Position numbers and translations under genes: made by a program. Below are positions 35,336-44,101 of a stretch of DNA of 64,000 nucleotides, in pieces. This DNA comes from Eubacteriales bacterium (GTDB taxonomy: Bacteria > Bacillota > Clostridia > Lachnospirales > Lachnospiraceae), in NCBI GenBank assembly GCA_030533405.1, contig JAUNJF010000019.1, positions 1-64,000 of the forward strand, read 5' to 3'. How positions within the stretch are numbered: position 1 is the stretch's first letter; the number at the start of each line of letters is the position of its first letter. A model generated the notes under the pieces. The model was not told the DNA's origin. It was given only the letters and a program-made list of their open reading frames with translations, and ran no database searches.

Positions 35336-36250
35336 TTAGAACCGATGTCCTCCGCCACCAGAATGACCGCCACCAGAATGACCACCACTGCTAGAACTTC
35401 CACTACTGCCAGAACCTCTAGCATACGCAACCAAAATTCTAAATGCAACAATGATAATAAAGCATACAAGATGGATCAACTTACCAAACCAGTTCCGCGT
35501 GTATATAACCCCTTCCAAAGAACCCAGTTCATGTTCCACATGCTCACTACCCGTTTTTGCATGATTGCCTGGTTTTATTTTAATATTCACATCTGCCGAC
35601 TCAGCAAGCGCTTCCACATTTGCTTCTGGCGTTTTAGAAAGATATTTCAGAAAATAAAAATTTAAAATCAATGCAATGACAAGTGCCAATAAAATGTTTG
35701 TCACAACATGCATTGACTTTGGTGCTGTCACCACAGGCACATTCCCATCATTCTTACCTTTCGTGGTTGCTACTCCTGTTTCCGCTCCAATCATTTTCCA
35801 TGCATTTACACAACAACCATAATAATCCTCTTTTGAAGCATATTTGTACACGCCATCGCAAATAGAAGCAGCTTTATAGTTCGATAACTTATCAACATAA
35901 TTCTCCATTGTTACAATTTCAATGAAACGTGTAGACATATCAATAACAAATATCACACCGTCCGTATAGCCGCAAAAAAGTGTATACTGACTCTTTGCAT
36001 ATCGAATGGTATCCTCTTCTGATGATCGATTTGAAGCATCCGATGAAATAAGTACAATAGCATTACCATCTGGTACATTTTCCTGCATACGTGTAATAAT
36101 TCCCTGCTCTTCTTCCTCCGATAGAAATCCCGCCTCATCAATAACCAAATACTGATTTTCACGTGTGTCAGCCTTTACGGTTATCGGACTGATTACAAAG
36201 AGAATTCCCACCAGCCAAATCATATTCCACACTAATTTTTTAATGTACAT
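35336..36250 (-). CDS. TPM-domain membrane protein with Gly/Ser/His tail
   Basis: 304 residues: signal-anchor (LVWNMIWLVGILFVISPITV), a TPM domain (YLVIDEAGFLSEEEEQGIIT and FVIDMSTRFIEIVTM, about 30-150) facing outward, a membrane helix near 187-207, a cytoplasmic stretch, another helix near 262-280 and a C-terminal SGGHSGGGHSGGGGHRF. TPM proteins include photosystem repair factors and phosphatase-like domains. The glycine tail is common in this family. AGGAGG sets the start at 36250, overlapping the previous stop by 11 bp. Confidence 0.85.
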   Translation of the reverse strand: MYIKKLVWNMIWLVGILFVISPITVKADTRENQYLVIDEAGFLSEEEEQGIITRMQENVPDGNAIVLISSDASNRSSEEDTIRYAKSQYTLFCGYTDGVIFVIDMSTRFIEIVTMENYVDKLSNYKAASICDGVYKYASKEDYYGCCVNAWKMIGAETGVATTKGKNDGNVPVVTAPKSMHVVTNILLALVIALILNFYFLKYLSKTPEANVEALAESADVNIKIKPGNHAKTGSEHVEHELGSLEGVIYTRNWFGKLIHLVCFIIIVAFRILVAYARGSGSSGSSSSGGHSGGGHSGGGGHRF

Positions 36251-37805
36251 TGTCATCCCCTCCTGTTCGTTCAAATAGCGGCATTGGCTTTGTTGCAATA
36301 ACATTGTGATAATAAATCAAATCAATAAATACAATCGCAATTGCCGCCAGCTGAGCAAGACTGACAACATAGTAATATATGTCTAATGGAATGCCTTTGA
36401 GCTGCATAGCTACAGAAATTGTTGCCACAATGGGAATTCCAATAAACAGAAATCTTCCTTTCATCAAATCATGTAACTTACGAGTCCTCAATATACTACC
36501 AAACATAACAACCCATAAAGAAATCGTTGTAATCAGATTCACTGGAATCGTCGCTTCTGTGCCATAATGAATCAGCATTGCTTTTCCATAAGAAATAATC
36601 GCTACCGCAAGACAACAGCTCCAAATAATCCTGATAACCTGATGTACTTTTGTATTTTGTGCCTTAACTTCTTCTCCTTTTTCCAACTGCTGTATTCCTT
36701 GGGCAGCCTCTTTAAACTGTAGCACAGACAATTCACGGTCATACACTAAATACACAAACAATGCAAGAATATTGACAAACATCACAGCAAATTCCGGTGT
36801 CAAAAAAGAAACCTGATTCAATAAAAAGAATAGTGGTAACGCAGTTAACAAAGAAAACAACAAAAACTTCCATGGTGAAGCTGGAATAATAGCAGCTGCC
36901 TTTCCAGTTTGCCCATTAATCGTAGCATACGCCATACGCTGACCAAATCGTGTTGCCATAAACCAAACAGGATGATACCCTACTTCCTTTTCAACGGTCT
37001 TACTCGCAAGAACCGACTTAACCACAGTCGGAGGATTTAGCTTCCCAATATTATAAAACCTATAATCTTTATTTTTACGAATCTCTGACAAAACGGTTTT
37101 GGTCGATATCATAGATGCTTTTTCCTCGTAAATATCTCCCTCAACATCATATGTATCTGCATAAAATCCACTGATATATCCAGGCGAAAAATCTCTTTTT
37201 CCTTCCACATCAAATGGCGCAATTGCAAGGCTCAACGTATCATCAAATACTTTTGATGCATCAAACGTCATTCCATTATAAGTTGCATCCACATTGTAAA
37301 TGCAATGGTATGTATCCACATCTTCCGAGAGAACATTTACCTTCACGGTCTCACCTTTTAATCGAAGATCTACATCCTGCTTTTGATCATAGGACCAATA
37401 TGGCATATAGATTCCGCGAAACGCACTTGTCACACCTTCATTTCTTAATTTATTTGGTGCATAAATAGACTTTTTAAGCAAAGCCTTATAGGAATCGATA
37501 CACTCACTCTTTGTCTTTTGAAATGGTATAATATATTGTGGTCTTGATACCTTCGCAATTCTTCCATGCAATATGGTGGTATCACCACAATATGGGCAAA
37601 ACACAGCTGCTTCATTTTCATCTGCAACCACTTCCCCCATACAATTGGTACATTGGTAAATCATCGTATCAAATACGTCCGCCGCCTTCGCTTCTTCCGC
37701 TTCCACATGTTCTGGTTCTTCTGTACTTCCGCAGTGTTCACACAACATTTTTTGGGAGGCTATATCAAACTTCAGATTTGCCCCACAATTTTCACAATGC
37801 TTCAT
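36240..37805 (-). CDS. Zinc-ribbon membrane protein
   Basis: 521 residues. The N-terminus carries two zinc ribbons (CENCG-CEHCG and CTNC-CPYCG), then a beta-rich soluble domain with IIPFQKTK and IYMPYWSYD, and six helices in the C-terminal 230 residues. I know such proteins only as hypothetical zinc-ribbon membrane proteins. GGAGAG supports ATG 37805 over the TTG at 37817. It is coupled to the TPM gene, so the two probably form one membrane system. Confidence 0.78.
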   Translation of the reverse strand: MKHCENCGANLKFDIASQKMLCEHCGSTEEPEHVEAEEAKAADVFDTMIYQCTNCMGEVVADENEAAVFCPYCGDTTILHGRIAKVSRPQYIIPFQKTKSECIDSYKALLKKSIYAPNKLRNEGVTSAFRGIYMPYWSYDQKQDVDLRLKGETVKVNVLSEDVDTYHCIYNVDATYNGMTFDASKVFDDTLSLAIAPFDVEGKRDFSPGYISGFYADTYDVEGDIYEEKASMISTKTVLSEIRKNKDYRFYNIGKLNPPTVVKSVLASKTVEKEVGYHPVWFMATRFGQRMAYATINGQTGKAAAIIPASPWKFLLFSLLTALPLFFLLNQVSFLTPEFAVMFVNILALFVYLVYDRELSVLQFKEAAQGIQQLEKGEEVKAQNTKVHQVIRIIWSCCLAVAIISYGKAMLIHYGTEATIPVNLITTISLWVVMFGSILRTRKLHDLMKGRFLFIGIPIVATISVAMQLKGIPLDIYYYVVSLAQLAAIAIVFIDLIYYHNVIATKPMPLFERTGGDDNVH

Positions 37806-37930
37806 GTCTCTCTCCAATCTTTTGTACTTATATATATACTTGATAAATAAAAATTACTACAAAGTAAAAAATCTCCTTAACTAGTATTTAATTACAAATT
37901 TTTATGCTTTTCAAGAGCAATTTCGTCTTT

Positions 37931-39028
37931 TTATCTATGCACATGACAAAATACCCGCACGTGATCTTCCTTGTACAAATCATAGGTATATCCATTTTTT
38001 TCCAAAAGTCTCTTAAAGTACTTTCCGGATGGACTCTCCTCTACCATACAAAAACCTGTGTCCCGAACCTGACTCTGAATAAAACGTAAAAAGATATCCT
38101 TTGCGATTCCTCTTTTACGAAATCTTGGTGAAATATAAAGCTCCTGCAAATACGATGCACAATCTTTATCACCTATCTTCTGATCTGGAACCGATGACAC
38201 AAAAAGCCCCGCAATTTCATCACCTACACATACCACATACGACGCATCACAAATACTTTCTCTGATTTCATCAACAAATTCCTTACCAGTATGATTCAAA
38301 AGATCCGAATCAAACTCTGCTAGTTCTTTCAAATACGATTCAAACAAAGTTTCAAACGCTCTCGGAAACTTTGTTGCATATTCTAAATGATACCCATCGC
38401 GTTCATCATTTGCATTGTCATAAGGCCACTGACATGGGCGAATTGCCTTTAATAAATATGGAAACTGTTGATCAAACTCCTCAAGTTCTGCATCGTCAAA
38501 ACTACAGATATCTTCTGGTTCTATAAATTTACCTCCTGGTATACGTAATGCATCCTTTTCAAACTCCAATGCCATAAATGCATCAAACACATTTCCCTGC
38601 ACATCCGTTAACCCTAAATCCCCTGCTCTCATAAAACCGAACTTTGGATAATATTCTGGTTCACCCATAATAATCACACCTGGATATCCCGCTGCTTTTA
38701 CCAATGGCAATGTTTCCTTTAAAAGTTTTGATCCAATCCCATGATTTTTATACTTATGATCTGCACAGAGCGGACCAAATGATGGAACCGGAATTTCACG
38801 ACCATCCACAACAATCTTGGACATAAAATACATAATCAAACCTGCAATCTTCCCATCTACTACAGCCACACGACTGAACTCCTCTAAGAACAACGGATGC
38901 GTTCGAAGCGTATGTACCATAAGATGCTCATCACATCCTGGTGCATACTTGTTGTAAAACGAACGTCTTACCATTGCTTCTGTTTCAAAATAATCACTTT
39001 CTACTTCTTTTCTAATTTCTATCTTCAT
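37931..39028 (-). CDS. Tandem GNAT acetyltransferase (two domains)
   Basis: 365 residues containing two GNAT domains. The first (1-170) is YhbS-like, with FGPLCADHKYKNHGIGSKLL as its acetyl-CoA motif and GEPEYYPKFGF. The second (about 215-365) has LQELYISPRFRKRGIAKDIF. Acceptors are unknown. AAGGAGG gives the start. The 220 bp upstream is mostly occupied by a MITE-like palindrome. Confidence 0.85.
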   Translation of the reverse strand: MKIEIRKEVESDYFETEAMVRRSFYNKYAPGCDEHLMVHTLRTHPLFLEEFSRVAVVDGKIAGLIMYFMSKIVVDGREIPVPSFGPLCADHKYKNHGIGSKLLKETLPLVKAAGYPGVIIMGEPEYYPKFGFMRAGDLGLTDVQGNVFDAFMALEFEKDALRIPGGKFIEPEDICSFDDAELEEFDQQFPYLLKAIRPCQWPYDNANDERDGYHLEYATKFPRAFETLFESYLKELAEFDSDLLNHTGKEFVDEIRESICDASYVVCVGDEIAGLFVSSVPDQKIGDKDCASYLQELYISPRFRKRGIAKDIFLRFIQSQVRDTGFCMVEESPSGKYFKRLLEKNGYTYDLYKEDHVRVFCHVHR

Positions 39029-39089
39029 TTTCTATTTCCTCCTTTTCATTTTATTCAAAACATGTTTATTTGCGAAACCCTTATTTTAT

Positions 39090-39236
39090 TTTGAGTTGTA
39101 CATATTTACAATTACCATAAAAGGACTCTTTGAGTACGTCAATACTTAACAAGTGCATTGCACGAGTTTAGTATTGCTACGTACGAAAGAAGCGCAAGCG
39201 TGTCCTGTATGGTTTGGTAAATATGTACAACTCAAA
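39090..39236. mobile_element. MITE-like 147-bp palindromic element
   Basis: Perfect 20-bp terminal inverted repeats begin TTTGAGTTGTACATATTTAC (39090-39109) and return at 39217-39236. The inner sequence also pairs imperfectly: ACCATA/TATGGT, AGGAC/GTCCT, then GTACGTCAATACT with AGTATTGCTACGTAC, ending in GTGCA-T-TGCAC at the centre. There is no coding frame. No target duplication was evident, so a large structured RNA or terminator is an alternative. Confidence 0.6.
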
Positions 39237-39249
39237 TTGAATTTTGAAA

Positions 39250-39963
39250 TTACACTCGTTTGATAATCAGCCCAACAAAGGATAGATACGCATCGACTCC
39301 CTTTTCAAAAAACTCACCATCACGAATTGCAAATTCATGCTCAGATTCAAACCAATCCTTCCACGCAACATCAAAGCTATCCAGATCAAAATGCTGCACA
39401 ATATCAAATTCTTCGCTTTCTCCCAGCAAATCCAACCACCACTGTCTGCTATGGAACAAATCATATTCGCTTTCTTCTCCGTTTACCCATTCCATCATCA
39501 ATGCATTCTCTTCCCCATGGATTTCTTCCTTCAATCCTGGCATTGCAAGAATTGCCACTCCACCCTTCTTCAAATATGGAAGTATCTTTGTCTGAAAGAA
39601 ATCCCTCTTATTTGCAAAATAGTGAAACGAATCAATACTTACAATCGCATCAAAATAATCATGTGCAAACGGTAAATCATTTGCATCTGCATGAACCGGA
39701 ATCACCTGCTCGTCAATTCCCCATTCTTTAAACTGCTCGTAGTTTTCAGTTGCTGAAATCCACAAATCTGTCGCATATACATTTGCCTTTGCTTCCTTTG
39801 CCAAATATAGACTTGTCAAACCTCTTCCGCAACCGAGATCCATAATCCTCAAACCATCTTCTATTGGATACTTATCTAACATTTCCTCTAACAATCTCAT
39901 ACTGTTTGGTCCCATCAAAAACTCTTTATTAAATAATTCTTTATACGAATCTGATTTTCTCAT
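39250..39963 (-). CDS. Class I SAM-dependent methyltransferase
   Basis: 237 residues with SAM motif RIMDLGCGRGLTSLYLA (about 40-56), an acidic YATDLW strand, ADANDLPF and the post-II FDAIVSIDSFHYF block. This resembles small-molecule methyltransferases of the UbiE/cyclopropane type. The substrate is unknown. AAAGGA is 9 bases from the ATG at 39963; the ATG at 39972 is also in frame. Confidence 0.82.
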   Translation of the reverse strand: MRKSDSYKELFNKEFLMGPNSMRLLEEMLDKYPIEDGLRIMDLGCGRGLTSLYLAKEAKANVYATDLWISATENYEQFKEWGIDEQVIPVHADANDLPFAHDYFDAIVSIDSFHYFANKRDFFQTKILPYLKKGGVAILAMPGLKEEIHGEENALMMEWVNGEESEYDLFHSRQWWLDLLGESEEFDIVQHFDLDSFDVAWKDWFESEHEFAIRDGEFFEKGVDAYLSFVGLIIKRV

Positions 39964-40036
39964 GTTCATCATTCCTTTCTCTTCTTACTCTCCCAATCTG
40001 TCGCTCACACCGAGCATATACTATAGCTTCCACGCA

Positions 40037-41938
40037 TCACTCGTGTTCGTGATAAATGGTTTCCTCGGTGTACTTGCGCTCCATATCATGTCGAATCTTT
40101 CGTGTTTCTACCGAATCAAATACAATTGACATATCATAATCTTCCGGATACAATTCCTCCGCCTTTACATGCAATTTCACACGCTTATGATTAATATAGA
40201 ACTTACGTCCAGCTACCTGTACTCGCATCACACCTTTGTCATTGATCGGCTCACATACAATCCCAATCTTCTTCTCTGGAAATACAACCACACTATCACC
40301 AATCTGAAATTTACTACTTAACTGTGAACTTGTATGTGGCTTTTTGATTTTTGCAATCTTACTAGTATTTTTCTTTTCTACGGAAGCATGCTGTTTAAAT
40401 GTATACTCACTCACTGCTTTCTTACCGTAAGCAGCCTCCACTGCCACCTTCAACATTTCCTCTGGCATTCCAAGTCGGTCTGCAATATAAAACGCACAGC
40501 TCTCACCAGCTTCTCCAATCACCATCTGATAGGCTGGCATCAAAGTTTCCTTGTCAAATGTCATTCTCGCATTAACAATTCCCTCTGTCTGATTTGCGTA
40601 TTCCTTCACCTCTGGATAATGAGTTGTCACTAAGAAATTGGCACCACTTTTGCGAAGTTCCTCTAAAATTGCAATCGCGATTCCCATTCCTTCTGCCGGA
40701 TCTGTACCCGAACCTAATTCGTCCATAATCACAAAACTGTCCTTGTTAATCTGACTCAACACCTCTAACACATTTTTAATATGTGCTGAAAATGTTGATA
40801 GGTTCTCCGACAAATTCTGTCCATCTCCAATATCACAAAGATAAGCAGTGTTCATACAAATATCCGCACTCTTACAGGTAACATGCAAGCCACACTGTGC
40901 CATCATACAATTGAGCATAACTGTCTTAATTGCGACTGTCTTTCCACCAGTATTAGGACCTGTAATAACAATTCCCCGCTCCGTCTCCCCTAGCTGAAAC
41001 TGAAGCGGAACATTTACAGTTTTATCCATCAGCGGATGTCTAGCATCCTGTAAGGCAATCCTTCTTTCCAAGTTAATCTTTGGTTCCACACAATCTAGCT
41101 CTAAACTTAATTTACCTTTCGAAAAGATGAAATCGAGTTTTTCCATCATTCGCATATTTTCATGCATCGCATCGACTGCATCTGCTACCATTGCTGTTAA
41201 TGTGTATAAGATTTTATATACTTCATTTTCTTCTTCAATCTGTAAAAGCTGCAATTTTTCAAAGTACTGTGCTACACCTAACGGTTCAATAAAAAGTGTT
41301 CCTCCTGTTGCCGATTTATCAATTACACTACCTGGAATTTTAAACTTACATTCTTTTTTTACAGGAACACAAACACGTCCATTTCTTGTCGTATAATAGC
41401 TATCTGCCATACAGTCTTTATGATTTCGAATCGTCTGCTCCGCTTTCTGTTTCATCTGCTCTTCACAACGTACCATTTCCATACGAATCTCAAACAAATC
41501 CTTAGATGCATGATCGTCCACCATTTCGCTGCGAATCTGTCTGGCAATCTCTTCACGTAAATCAGTCTGTACGTCCAAATTCTCATCATAGTACGCAAGT
41601 GGATTGTCAAACTGCTTACCACGAGCCAAATAATCTCTCAGTCTCTCCACAACAATTAGTACTCTCTGTACACGCTCTAACTGATACGGTGTCAAACAAT
41701 CACCTTTTTGTGCAGCCTCCAAAATGGTCTTAATTTCCGTTACATCCTGAAGTGGTGGTGTTCCCAACTGTTCCATCATCTCTTTACTATCCGTTGTATC
41801 TCTTAACTCCTTGCGAAGCTCGCTCTCTACAAGATAAAACGAAACGTTCTCAATCTTTTCTTTCGCATGCTCTGTTACTGCCAAGCCTGCCCAAATATCT
41901 TTCACCTTATTAAATTCAATCTGTTGTTCTGTCTTCAT
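40037..41938 (-). CDS. MutS2-like ATPase lacking the Smr domain
   Basis: 633 residues. An N-terminal lever/clamp region (LGTPPLQDVTEIKTILEAAQ, RNGRVCVPVKKE, GTLFIEP) is followed by the ATPase with Walker A GPNTGGKT and Walker B FVIMDELGSGTDP (about 327-334 and 402-414), and a KOW-like C-terminal segment (FQIGDSVVVFPEKKIGIV). MutS2 proteins are usually near 780 residues and end in a nuclease Smr domain; here the protein stops soon after KRVKLHV-EELYPEDYD. MutS2 acts on recombination and, in Bacillus, on collided ribosomes. GTG at 41947 is a possible longer start. A leader with terminator precedes it. Confidence 0.85.
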   Translation of the reverse strand: MKTEQQIEFNKVKDIWAGLAVTEHAKEKIENVSFYLVESELRKELRDTTDSKEMMEQLGTPPLQDVTEIKTILEAAQKGDCLTPYQLERVQRVLIVVERLRDYLARGKQFDNPLAYYDENLDVQTDLREEIARQIRSEMVDDHASKDLFEIRMEMVRCEEQMKQKAEQTIRNHKDCMADSYYTTRNGRVCVPVKKECKFKIPGSVIDKSATGGTLFIEPLGVAQYFEKLQLLQIEEENEVYKILYTLTAMVADAVDAMHENMRMMEKLDFIFSKGKLSLELDCVEPKINLERRIALQDARHPLMDKTVNVPLQFQLGETERGIVITGPNTGGKTVAIKTVMLNCMMAQCGLHVTCKSADICMNTAYLCDIGDGQNLSENLSTFSAHIKNVLEVLSQINKDSFVIMDELGSGTDPAEGMGIAIAILEELRKSGANFLVTTHYPEVKEYANQTEGIVNARMTFDKETLMPAYQMVIGEAGESCAFYIADRLGMPEEMLKVAVEAAYGKKAVSEYTFKQHASVEKKNTSKIAKIKKPHTSSQLSSKFQIGDSVVVFPEKKIGIVCEPINDKGVMRVQVAGRKFYINHKRVKLHVKAEELYPEDYDMSIVFDSVETRKIRHDMERKYTEETIYHEHE

Positions 41939-42045
41939 TTCTATCACTTCTTTCCTGACTCTTTCAAACTACAATAACTGTTCTTTTTCGATTCGATTTA
42001 CCTGCATTTCACTTGATTACGCTATAGATAGAAATAAAACAAAAA

Positions 42046-42073
42046 ACCATGATATCTTAAGATATCATGGTTA
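42046..42073 (-). terminator. Terminator in the leader of the MutS2-like gene
   Basis: A perfect 12-bp stem (CCATGATATC plus flanking AA) around TTAA, followed leftward by a T run, lies about 100 bp before the start codon. It therefore separates the strong promoter at 42360-42388 from the gene. Confidence 0.85.
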
Positions 42074-42220
42074 AATCCACATCCTGTCCATTATCCCACA
42101 CATCCACTTCTGCCTTGGGAATAAACAATATATAAGAAGGCAAGAATCCCTTTCTCTCAGAAATTCTTCTCGACAACCATAATATTAAGCGTAATAAAAT
42201 AAGGCTAACAATTTGCATTG

Positions 42221-42274
42221 TTAACAAATAAGCAGATTTCTTGCGTCACAAATAAAATGTGCCCCGCACATCAT
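42221..42274 (-). CDS. Upstream ORF 2 in the MutS2-like leader
   Basis: 17 codons, MMCGAHFICDARNLLIC, with GGAAGAG three (or six, to the second ATG) bases upstream. It spans a small hairpin (ATGTGC-GGG-GCACAT). Possible leader peptide. Confidence 0.3.
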   Translation of the reverse strand: MMCGAHFICDARNLLIC

Positions 42275-42306
42275 CCACTCTTCCTATACAATTGAATGCA
42301 AGTAAA

Positions 42307-42327
42307 TTACATTACCACGCTTAACAT
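42307..42327 (-). CDS. Upstream ORF 1 in the MutS2-like leader (MLSVVM)
   Basis: Six codons, MLSVVM then stop, preceded by GGAGG at exactly six bases. It begins about 26 nt from the predicted transcript start, the position of leader peptides in ribosome-mediated attenuators. Confidence 0.4.
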   Translation of the reverse strand: MLSVVM

Positions 42328-42359
42328 AAAGTTCCTCCGTTATTCTCTAAATTGACATC

Positions 42360-42388
42360 ATTATAGTGTTATAGCTTATAAATGTCAA
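42360..42388 (-). promoter_or_regulatory. Consensus promoter of the MutS2-like leader
   Basis: TTGACA (42388-42383), exactly 17 bases, TATAAT (42365-42360): a perfect housekeeping promoter reading leftward. The transcript to the terminator would be about 305 nt. Confidence 0.85.
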
Positions 42389-42390
42389 GT

Positions 42391-42440
42391 AGTAAAACGG
42401 ATTCTTCGCATTCCGCTTCGCTCCATGTTAAAGAACGCAT
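42391..42440 (-). repeat. Dispersed repeat copy 2
   Basis: Follows the DUF3021 stop and lies just ahead of the leader promoter. It shares the hairpin plus TTTTAC core and the AACATGGAGCGAAGCGG segment with the copies at 31953 and 47637. Confidence 0.65.
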
Positions 42441-42466
42441 CCTGAATGCAAAAGGAACTCTCTTTT

Positions 42467-42934
42467 TTATTCCTTCTTCAAGCGTTCAAGTGCCTGTGCC
42501 ATCTTTTGATTCTCAGATTTTTCCTTCATTAGAGTAATTACCACACTAATAACCGTACAAATAACATAAGATACAAAAAATCCAATCCATGCTTTCACGT
42601 CATCCATCGGAAACCACGAAAACACCTTTGCAAATAATACAATAATCAAAATCGTGCTTGTAAAAAAACAAACAAATCGCAGCACGATCGACATTCTTTT
42701 AATTATTCCATCTGTCATCAAAATAATTTCCAATAGTGATAACAAAATAGCTAACCCTAACAACTGTTCTAATGTATGGAAAGAAATTCCTTCTCTCCCA
42801 AATGCAAACAAGGTGGAGTAAGGCTTTGCCACTTCTCCTATGAAATTACCAAAAATAATAAAAATAACAACAATTACACCATATGTAGAAAATACCTGAC
42901 CCAGGTAATTAAAAATCGTTTTCTTCTCTTCCAT
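42467..42934 (-). CDS. DUF3021-type membrane protein
   Basis: 155 residues, four membrane helices and a coiled-coil cytoplasmic tail (MKEKSENQKMAQALERLKKE). The start overlaps the LytTR stop (TAATG), the arrangement of LytTR-DUF3021 pairs. It probably acts as the membrane antagonist or modulator of that regulator. Confidence 0.75.
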   Translation of the reverse strand: MEEKKTIFNYLGQVFSTYGVIVVIFIIFGNFIGEVAKPYSTLFAFGREGISFHTLEQLLGLAILLSLLEIILMTDGIIKRMSIVLRFVCFFTSTILIIVLFAKVFSWFPMDDVKAWIGFFVSYVICTVISVVITLMKEKSENQKMAQALERLKKE

Positions 42935-43374
42935 TATTTCACACCCAATCTCTTTCTAAGTTCATCTGCATACATACGAGAAACCATAATTTGATCTCCT
43001 CCCTGCATCGTCACTTTGATTTTTCGGTTCAAATCCGCTTTCATACTTTTTATTTTTTTCAACTGAATCAGACAAGATTTGCTTACCCGAAAAAATCCTC
43101 TCTCACATAACTGTTGTTCTAGCTCATACAATTTCAACTCAGATTCATAAACACAATCTTGTGTATAAAGAAATGTCACTCGTTCTACCGCCTCAATATA
43201 CAAAATAGTTGTGGCATCTAACATATATATTTCACCATCTTTTTTTACTGCAATCTGCATATCTAACATGCGTATCATCGACAGAAGCTTTTCAATATCT
43301 GGCGTTAATCGCGGACAGTCGATTGATATCTTCACATCTTCTATTTTCTCATCTACATTTATCTCTATTTTCAT
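42934..43374 (-). CDS. LytTR family DNA-binding regulator
   Basis: 146 residues: LytTR domain with YIEAVERVTFLYTQDCVYES, LYELEQQLCERGFFRVSKSC and a basic end (IMVSRMYADELRKRLG). No receiver domain. ATGA overlap with the upstream permease and TAATG overlap with DUF3021 show strong coupling in a four-gene operon (ATPase, permease, LytTR, DUF3021). Confidence 0.88.
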   Translation of the reverse strand: MKIEINVDEKIEDVKISIDCPRLTPDIEKLLSMIRMLDMQIAVKKDGEIYMLDATTILYIEAVERVTFLYTQDCVYESELKLYELEQQLCERGFFRVSKSCLIQLKKIKSMKADLNRKIKVTMQGGDQIMVSRMYADELRKRLGVK

Positions 43375-44069
43375 AATGACTCCAACCCATTTTTCTTATA
43401 TGCTACAAAAAATAGTATAACAAAAACAAATAAATTAAAAAAGAGAATACTTGTTGACTTTACGCCAATTCTATCAAACTGCATGTGCTCAAATAACAGA
43501 TTCATTTGTTGTGTATAAATAATTTTCGAAACCTTTTTTATCGTTTCATTAAACATAGATAACATTGGCAAAAACGAAAACAACATCATGATTGGCATCA
43601 CAACAGATGTTGCCATCATTTGATTTTTTGCAAATACACCAATTGCTGCACCAACCAGAATCGAGAGGATAAATCCAACTCCCATCGCCAGATAGTAAAA
43701 TCCCAATTGTTCACCGTTAAAATGTGCGCACATACCAATTACCGAAGCTCCAATCATGCATATTCCCCACACATAACTTCCAACACCTAACAAATATTGC
43801 ACTGGTTTCACATTTGCCATCATCAAAACACGCAATGTATTCTTTTCCTTTTCCTCCGATATGATTGCGGCTACAGAAGTAAGTGGAGCCATTCCCATAT
43901 ACATTATCGAAAAGAGTTTTGCAAAAAAGTGTTCTGGCATACCCTCAAGCTGAATTGCATTTTCCATAATAACGGTCATGATTGGAAACAAAACAAACTG
44001 AATCAATATGGTTTTATTTTTAAAGGTATCAAGTAATTGTTTTCTCAAAATGATAATAATATTATTCAT
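43371..44069 (-). CDS. ABC-2 type permease
   Basis: 232 residues, six membrane helices, of the ABC-2 permease type (SEEKEKNTLRVLMMANVKPV motif after helix 2). GGAGG marks the start. It pairs with the ATPase encoded 32 bp upstream; transport is most likely export of a peptide or drug, inferred from the family. Confidence 0.85.
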   Translation of the reverse strand: MNNIIIILRKQLLDTFKNKTILIQFVLFPIMTVIMENAIQLEGMPEHFFAKLFSIMYMGMAPLTSVAAIISEEKEKNTLRVLMMANVKPVQYLLGVGSYVWGICMIGASVIGMCAHFNGEQLGFYYLAMGVGFILSILVGAAIGVFAKNQMMATSVVMPIMMLFSFLPMLSMFNETIKKVSKIIYTQQMNLLFEHMQFDRIGVKSTSILFFNLFVFVILFFVAYKKNGLESL

Positions 44070-44101
44070 AACGATTCCTCCTCGTACTGTATCAGCACGA
44101 C

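Larger units (their letters stand above)
42046..42353 (-). ncRNA. Leader RNA or small RNA of about 305 nt
   Basis: Between the consensus promoter and the perfect terminator lies about 305 nt with two short ORFs at the 5' end and a further 53-codon frame without a ribosome site. No T-box or known riboswitch core was recognised. It is either an attenuated leader of the MutS2-like gene or an independent small RNA. Confidence 0.5.

Noticed and set aside
42060..42221. 53-codon frame in the MutS2-like leader
   Set aside because: No ribosome site before the ATG and the stop lies in the terminator; kept only as part of the leader RNA.
41948..42353. T-box riboswitch before the MutS2-like gene
   Set aside because: Length and terminator fit, but no T-box core (GGGTGG-ACC-CG) could be found.
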